From Bradyrhizobium uaiense (lineage in GTDB: Bacteria > Pseudomonadota > Alphaproteobacteria > Rhizobiales > Xanthobacteraceae): a stretch of DNA of 36,254 nt. The position numbers were made by a program, and so were the translations under genes. The notes under the pieces are model-generated. The model was not told where the DNA came from and did no database searches. It saw nothing but the letters and a program-made list of their open reading frames with translations. The stretch covers positions 1-36,254 of the forward strand of contig NZ_VKHP01000069.1 of the NCBI RefSeq assembly GCF_010811875.1. The letters run 5' to 3'. Position 1 is the stretch's first letter, and each line of letters begins with the position of its first letter. Below are positions 32,512 to 36,254 of the stretch, in pieces.

Positions 32512-33376
32512 AATGATACTCCGCTTGGGTTGCGGCGATCGACGGCGCTCAGAGAATTTGTGAAACCGCCTCGCCGTATGAAAGTTGCGCGGGATCTCTC
32601 CAGATGGAGGGATACCGAAAAATCGAGTTCAGCCATTGGTAGCTGCTCATCCGTCAATTCGCGGTCACGCGATACTTCCATTCGAAGGCGCGGGTCGCAC
32701 GATGAGCAAGTTTGGGAAGTTCCCAGGATTAATAATTGCGGTCGCAGTTTGCGCCGGCATCAAGATGCATTGGAAAACTAGAAATATTGATCGAACCGTT
32801 TGTCTTGCATGCCTTCCTTCCTTGCCCAATACTGGCTTCGGAACGGATGCGACTTGTGCAGTGGTATTCTCGATCCTTGCAACCAGCATGCTAGACCCGT
32901 TGCGGTCGTTCCTTAGTGAGATCGTTCACAACCTCAAAGGTGATTTGCGGGAGTGGTAAACATTTTGCGGCCCTATTCGGTTTACTTCGCCAAGTATGCA
33001 GCCAACAGTTGAGCTTCATCTTGCGCAAATCGAGCTCAGTTCGGCTGCTTGCCGCCGCAGGCGCGGCAAGAAGAAGTGAAGCGGTGCCTGTACATGTGGG
33101 CGCGGCAGGCCGGAGTTGCAGCTCACGGATGGTGGTGGGCGCGGAGGTCAATCATCCAGTGGATCAGGAAACCGGGGGACCGACCGGTCGCGTCCGGCCT
33201 TGAAGATTGCCCCGGGGCGAACGAGGCAAGCTTCGTGGCTATGGCCGGAGGATCCGGCAGGTCGCCGCCACCGGCATTGCGGATGTCGCATCCCCCGTTC
33301 GAAGGGGTGACGTAAGCCTTTGATTTCGCTATCCTGTCCTCTGGATGGGCATCACGCTCGAGCAATCATTGCCGCA
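32512..33376. other. Gene-poor stretch upstream of the caspase cassette
   Basis: These 865 bases lie between the first cassette gene (minus strand) and a TetR gene (plus strand). No reading frame is convincing. An 86-codon frame at 32702-32959 (plus) has two hydrophobic patches but no ribosome site. A 33-codon minus-strand frame near 32550-32650 begins MSSYQWLNSIFRYPS. The part from about 32720 to 33010 looks clearly more AT-rich than the surroundings (TTAATAATT, AACTAGAAATATT), which suggests acquired or degenerate DNA. The cassette promoter should be here but could not be fixed. Confidence 0.5.
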
Positions 33377-34009
33377 ATGGGACAAATCGTTCGTAAGCCG
33401 TTGAAAACCTACCACCATGGCGACCTCCGCGAAGCCCTGATTCAGGCGGCGTTACGCGAGGTCGAGCTCGGTGGTCCCGAAGCGATCAGCATCAAGGCGC
33501 TGGCCAAGCAGCTCGGCGTCTCGCAGCCGGCGCCGTACCGGCATTTCGCCGACCGCGAGGCGCTACTGGAGGCGGTGACCGCGGAAGCGTTCCGGCAGTT
33601 CAACGTGATCATGCGCGAGGCGATCGAGCAGCCCGGCAAGGGCTCGAAACTGTCGCGCTTTGCCCAGGCCGCGCTGGCCTTCGGGCTCGAGCGCCACGGC
33701 ATCTACCGCTTGATGTTCGCGTCCAGAACCATGGCCTGCGCGCCTGTCGGCAGCGAGCTGCACGTCGCGGCGATGGAAACGCTGGCGCTGCTGATCGAGT
33801 CGTTCGAGGCGCCGGCCGTCGGCCTGTTGCGCGAGCGGCAGGCGCTGAAGATCTGGGCCGGGCTGCATGGCATCGTGATGCTCGCCGAGCAGGGCCTGCT
33901 CACCGGCGAGGTCGCCCAGATCAGCCGCGAGGAGCTGATGGACGAGATCGTCGAGCAGACCAAGCTCGCACTCACCGTCGCGCTCAAGGCGACGGAAGAC
34001 AACGCGTAA
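33377..34009 (+). CDS. TetR/AcrR-family regulator with WHG-type C-terminal domain
   Basis: This 210-residue TetR-type repressor has an N-terminal helix-turn-helix (about 15-60): HHGDLREALIQAALREVELG and ISIKALAKQLGVSQPAPYRH, followed by FADREALLEAV. The C-terminal half carries LKIWAGLHGIVMLAEQGLL, the Trp-x-x-x-His-Gly pattern of the WHG ligand-binding domain. Start 33377 (MGQIVRKPLKTYHHGDL) is chosen over an upstream in-frame ATG at 33320 because it fits the family N terminus; neither has a good ribosome site. It converges on the amidase at 34018 with an 8-base gap. It may regulate that amidase or the arylformamidase-like gene beyond it, but no operator was identified. Confidence 0.88.
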   Translation: MGQIVRKPLKTYHHGDLREALIQAALREVELGGPEAISIKALAKQLGVSQPAPYRHFADREALLEAVTAEAFRQFNVIMREAIEQPGKGSKLSRFAQAALAFGLERHGIYRLMFASRTMACAPVGSELHVAAMETLALLIESFEAPAVGLLRERQALKIWAGLHGIVMLAEQGLLTGEVAQISREELMDEIVEQTKLALTVALKATEDNA

Positions 34010-34017
34010 GGCGCGCC

Positions 34018-35439
34018 TTATCGCGGCGGCCGCGGATCGATCGGGGTGGTGCCGCGCACGCCCAGAATATCCTCCAGCACTTTCGCGCCGGCCAGAAGCT
34101 GCGCCTCGGCGCGCGGCTTGGCGATCATCTGCAGGCCGATCGGCAGGCCCGACGCGGTGAAGCCGCAGGGCAGCGACAGCGCCGGGCAGCAAGCCAGCGT
34201 AATCGCATAGACGATGCCGAGCCATTCGACATAGTTATCGAACTTTTTGCCGTCGCATTCGGCGACGTAGCGATTCTCGACCGGGAATGGCGGCACGATG
34301 GTCGCGGGCGCCAGCAGCAGATCGTATCGCTCGAAGAATTCGAGCGCACGCTGCGTCATCGCGACGCGCTGCGCCTCGGCGCGCTCGAGTTTCTCGACCG
34401 TGAGCTTCAGCCCTTCCTCGATGTTCCAGATCACCTCGGGCTTCAGCAGGTCTCGCTTGGTGCGCAGCAGCTCGGCCTTGCTGATCGCGAAATCGAACGC
34501 GCGCAGCACGTGGAAGCATTCATGGGCCTCGCTGAAGTCGGGATGCGCCTCCTCGACGATCGCGCCGGCCTCCGCGAAGCGCTCGGCGGCCTTGCGGGTC
34601 ACCGCCTTGACCTCGGGATCGACGGGCGTGATTCCGAGATCGGGCGAGTATGCGATGCGCTTCGGCTTCTTGCCGGAGCGTGTCGCCGACAGGAACGACG
34701 TCGGCAGCGCGGGCAGCGACAGCGGATCGGCGGCATGCTCGCCGCTCATCGCGTCGAGCAGCAGCGCAAGGTCCTCGACATTGCGCGCCATCGGTCCCTG
34801 CACGCCGAGGGTACGGTCGACGCCGAATTTCGGCGTATGTGCGACGCGGCCGATCGAGGGCCGCAGGCCGACGATGCCGCAGAAGCTCGCCGGGTTGCGC
34901 AGGCTGCCACCCATGTCGGAGCCGTGCGCGAGCCACGCGGTGCCGCTGGCGAGCGCGGCCGCGGCGCCGCCGGAGGAGCCCGCGGCCGAGCGCGACGTGT
35001 CCCATGGATTGCGGGTCGGACCGAACACCTCGTTGAAGGTGTTGGCCCCGGCGCCGAATTCCGGCGTGTTCGACTTGGCGTAGATCACGCCGCCGCTCTG
35101 TTCGAGTTGTTCGACCAGGATATCCGACTTCGCCGGGATGTTGTCCTTGAAGATCGGTGAGCCCAGCGTGGTCAGCACGCCGGAGACGGCGGTGAGGTCC
35201 TTGATCGGAACAGGAAGGCCCGCGAGCAGACCGCGCGCGCTGACCGGCTTCTGCATCAGCGCCTTGGCATGGGTGCGGGCGCGGTCGAAGCACAAGATCG
35301 GCAGCGCGTTGACCTTGCCGTCAACCTCGGCGATGCGCTTTTCCAGCACGTCGAGCAATTCGAGCGGCGTGACGTCGCCGGCTTTCAGCTTCTCGACGAC
35401 GGCACACGCCGTTTCCTTCACCAAGCCCTGATCAGCCAT
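34018..35439 (-). CDS. Amidase-signature hydrolase
   Basis: This 473-residue amidase has the Lys-cisSer-Ser triad at Lys80 (LPVPIKDL), Ser155 (AGSSGGAA) and Ser179 (SDMGGSLR), again with the 24-residue serine spacing. The region FGPTRNPWDTSRSAAGSSGG and the following FCGIVGLRPSIGRV are typical. The C terminus includes SLPCGFTASGLPIGLQMIAK. It is clearly diverged from the paa-linked amidase, for example in its MGGSLR versus TGGSTR nucleophile loop. The amide or carbamate substrate is unknown. AGGAG lies upstream of the ATG on the minus strand. It is divergent from an arylformamidase-like gene across 88 bases, which suggests joint regulation and perhaps a shared amide-degrading role. Confidence 0.88.
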   Translation of the reverse strand: MADQGLVKETACAVVEKLKAGDVTPLELLDVLEKRIAEVDGKVNALPILCFDRARTHAKALMQKPVSARGLLAGLPVPIKDLTAVSGVLTTLGSPIFKDNIPAKSDILVEQLEQSGGVIYAKSNTPEFGAGANTFNEVFGPTRNPWDTSRSAAGSSGGAAAALASGTAWLAHGSDMGGSLRNPASFCGIVGLRPSIGRVAHTPKFGVDRTLGVQGPMARNVEDLALLLDAMSGEHAADPLSLPALPTSFLSATRSGKKPKRIAYSPDLGITPVDPEVKAVTRKAAERFAEAGAIVEEAHPDFSEAHECFHVLRAFDFAISKAELLRTKRDLLKPEVIWNIEEGLKLTVEKLERAEAQRVAMTQRALEFFERYDLLLAPATIVPPFPVENRYVAECDGKKFDNYVEWLGIVYAITLACCPALSLPCGFTASGLPIGLQMIAKPRAEAQLLAGAKVLEDILGVRGTTPIDPRPPR

Positions 35440-35527
35440 GCGCCGTTGCTCCTATGTCTTCTCTTTCGTTGTGCTGTAGAACATTTCCTGCCGTCGTGGC
35501 AATGCGATGAGAACGGAAGAGGCAGGG

Positions 35528-36254
35528 ATGGCAGCGTTGTTTTCCGCGCTGGACTGGCGCGCGATGAGCCAGCAGGAGCGCGACCTCGGTCTGAACAACG
35601 GCGTGGCCGTCAAGGGCAGCGCCGAGATGGCCGCCGGCTGGGAACAGCGCTCCGCGGTGATGCGGCAGCAGCACGCCGAGCATCTCGACCTCCGATACGG
35701 CCCGCGTGAGCGCAACCGGATCGATTTCCTGAGGGCACGCGATGGCGCGCCGACGCTGCTGTTCATCCATGGCGGCTATTGGCAGACCCGCGCCAAGGAG
35801 GTGTTCACGATCTTTGCCGAGGGGCCGATGGCACATGGTATCAATGTCGCCTTGATCGGCTACACGCTGGCGCCGGATGCGACGCTCGATGACATCGTCG
35901 CCGAGATTCACGCCGGCATCGATTTTCTTGGCGGGCAGTTGCCCGCGCTCGGCGCGGCTTCCGACGGCATCGTCGTGTCAGGCTGGTCGGCCGGCGGACA
36001 TCTGACGTCGATGGCGCTGTCGAACGCCCATGTCCGGGCCGGCATGGCGATCTCGGGCATCTATGACTTGGAGCCGATCCGGCATTCCTATCTCAACGAG
36101 AAGCTCAAGCTCGACGAGGCCGTGTCGCGCCGCAACTCGCCGATGATGCAGGAGGGCGGCACGGCAAAGCCGCTGTCGCTGGGGGTCGGCGAAATCGGCG
36201 GGCTGCGTGCGCAGCAGCGGGAGTGCGGGGCCCGGATCTTAGACACAAACTCGG
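35528..36254 (+). CDS. Arylformamidase-like alpha/beta hydrolase (partial, 3' end outside window)
   Basis: The frame is open from ATG 35528 to the window end (242 codons). It starts MAALFSALDWRAMSQQERDL and continues with a tyrosine/arginine-rich segment. The oxyanion motif is FIHGGYWQTRAKE (about 79-91) and the nucleophile elbow GWSAGG. HGGYW is the signature of kynurenine formamidase/BD-FAE-type hydrolases. The C-terminal acid and histidine would lie in the last visible part or just outside. GAAGAGG precedes the start. Kynurenine formamidase opens N-formylkynurenine in tryptophan breakdown, but many HGGYW hydrolases act on other esters or formamides, so the substrate is open. It is divergent from the amidase. 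Confidence 0.8.
   Translation, partial: MAALFSALDWRAMSQQERDLGLNNGVAVKGSAEMAAGWEQRSAVMRQQHAEHLDLRYGPRERNRIDFLRARDGAPTLLFIHGGYWQTRAKEVFTIFAEGPMAHGINVALIGYTLAPDATLDDIVAEIHAGIDFLGGQLPALGAASDGIVVSGWSAGGHLTSMALSNAHVRAGMAISGIYDLEPIRHSYLNEKLKLDEAVSRRNSPMMQEGGTAKPLSLGVGEIGGLRAQQRECGARILDTNS

Noticed and set aside
32550..32690. Minus-strand RELTDEQ, like the start of an IS5-type transposase
   Set aside because: Only six residues match the common LTDEQ start; the following residues do not continue the transposase pattern, and no terminal inverted repeats were seen.
32702..32959. 86-codon plus-strand frame starting MSKFGKFPGLIIAVAV in the gene-poor region
   Set aside because: No ribosome site, no recognisable family, and the N-terminal hydrophobic patch may be chance in AT-richer DNA. 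Described only as part of the gap.
33123..33365. 80-codon minus-strand frame before the TetR gene
   Set aside because: Gly/Pro/His-rich composition without domain pattern, and it would overlap the probable TetR promoter region.

Overview
The window is high-GC alphaproteobacterial DNA, most likely from Bradyrhizobium or a close relative in the Nitrobacteraceae. Three things point there: a polyhydroxyalkanoate (PHA) synthase and phasin group, a phenylacetate (paa) operon with a PaaX-type regulator, and many intergenic palindromic repeats of the kinds that litter Bradyrhizobium genomes. I see no rRNA, tRNA, CRISPR array, intact insertion sequence or integrase. The assignment rests on recognition only, since no database search was possible.

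Layout. 1-1770: a secreted NTF2-like protein and an alpha/beta hydrolase, both on the minus strand. 1952-4757: a PHA group with a small PhaE-like protein, a class III-type PhaC, a GNAT acetyltransferase and a phasin that has its own palindromic upstream site and terminator. 4948-7201: a DUF445 membrane protein and a lipase-like hydrolase. 7436-15532: paaX, then paaABCDE, paaI, paaK and an amidase, all on the plus strand. This set activates phenylacetate to its CoA thioester, epoxidises the ring and clears dead-end thioesters. The later steps (paaG, paaZ, paaF, paaH, paaJ) are not in the window. 15635-20319: a quinone oxidoreductase-like protein, a YeeE/TsuA-like sulfur transporter, and a divergent DMT exporter/MocR regulator pair with a repeated operator-like motif between them. 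20537-25500, all minus strand: a hydrolase-OsmC fusion, an MFS transporter with a sulfite-oxidase-like molybdoenzyme, and a ferredoxin with a cytochrome P450.

25861-32511 is the least ordinary part. Three tightly spaced minus-strand genes are read in the order 762 aa protein, 984 aa protein, metacaspase-like protease. I do not recognise the two large proteins. Both appear beta-rich, lack obvious signal peptides or membrane segments, and seem to share a related C-terminal module. The protease has the His-Cys dyad, a p10-like half and an extra C-terminal domain. The cassette is flanked by 0.36 kb and 0.87 kb stretches without a convincing gene, and it has no functional link to the catabolic genes around it. 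It is the best candidate here for an undescribed system.

33377-36254: a TetR-family regulator, a second amidase, and the start of an arylformamidase-like alpha/beta hydrolase that runs off the window.
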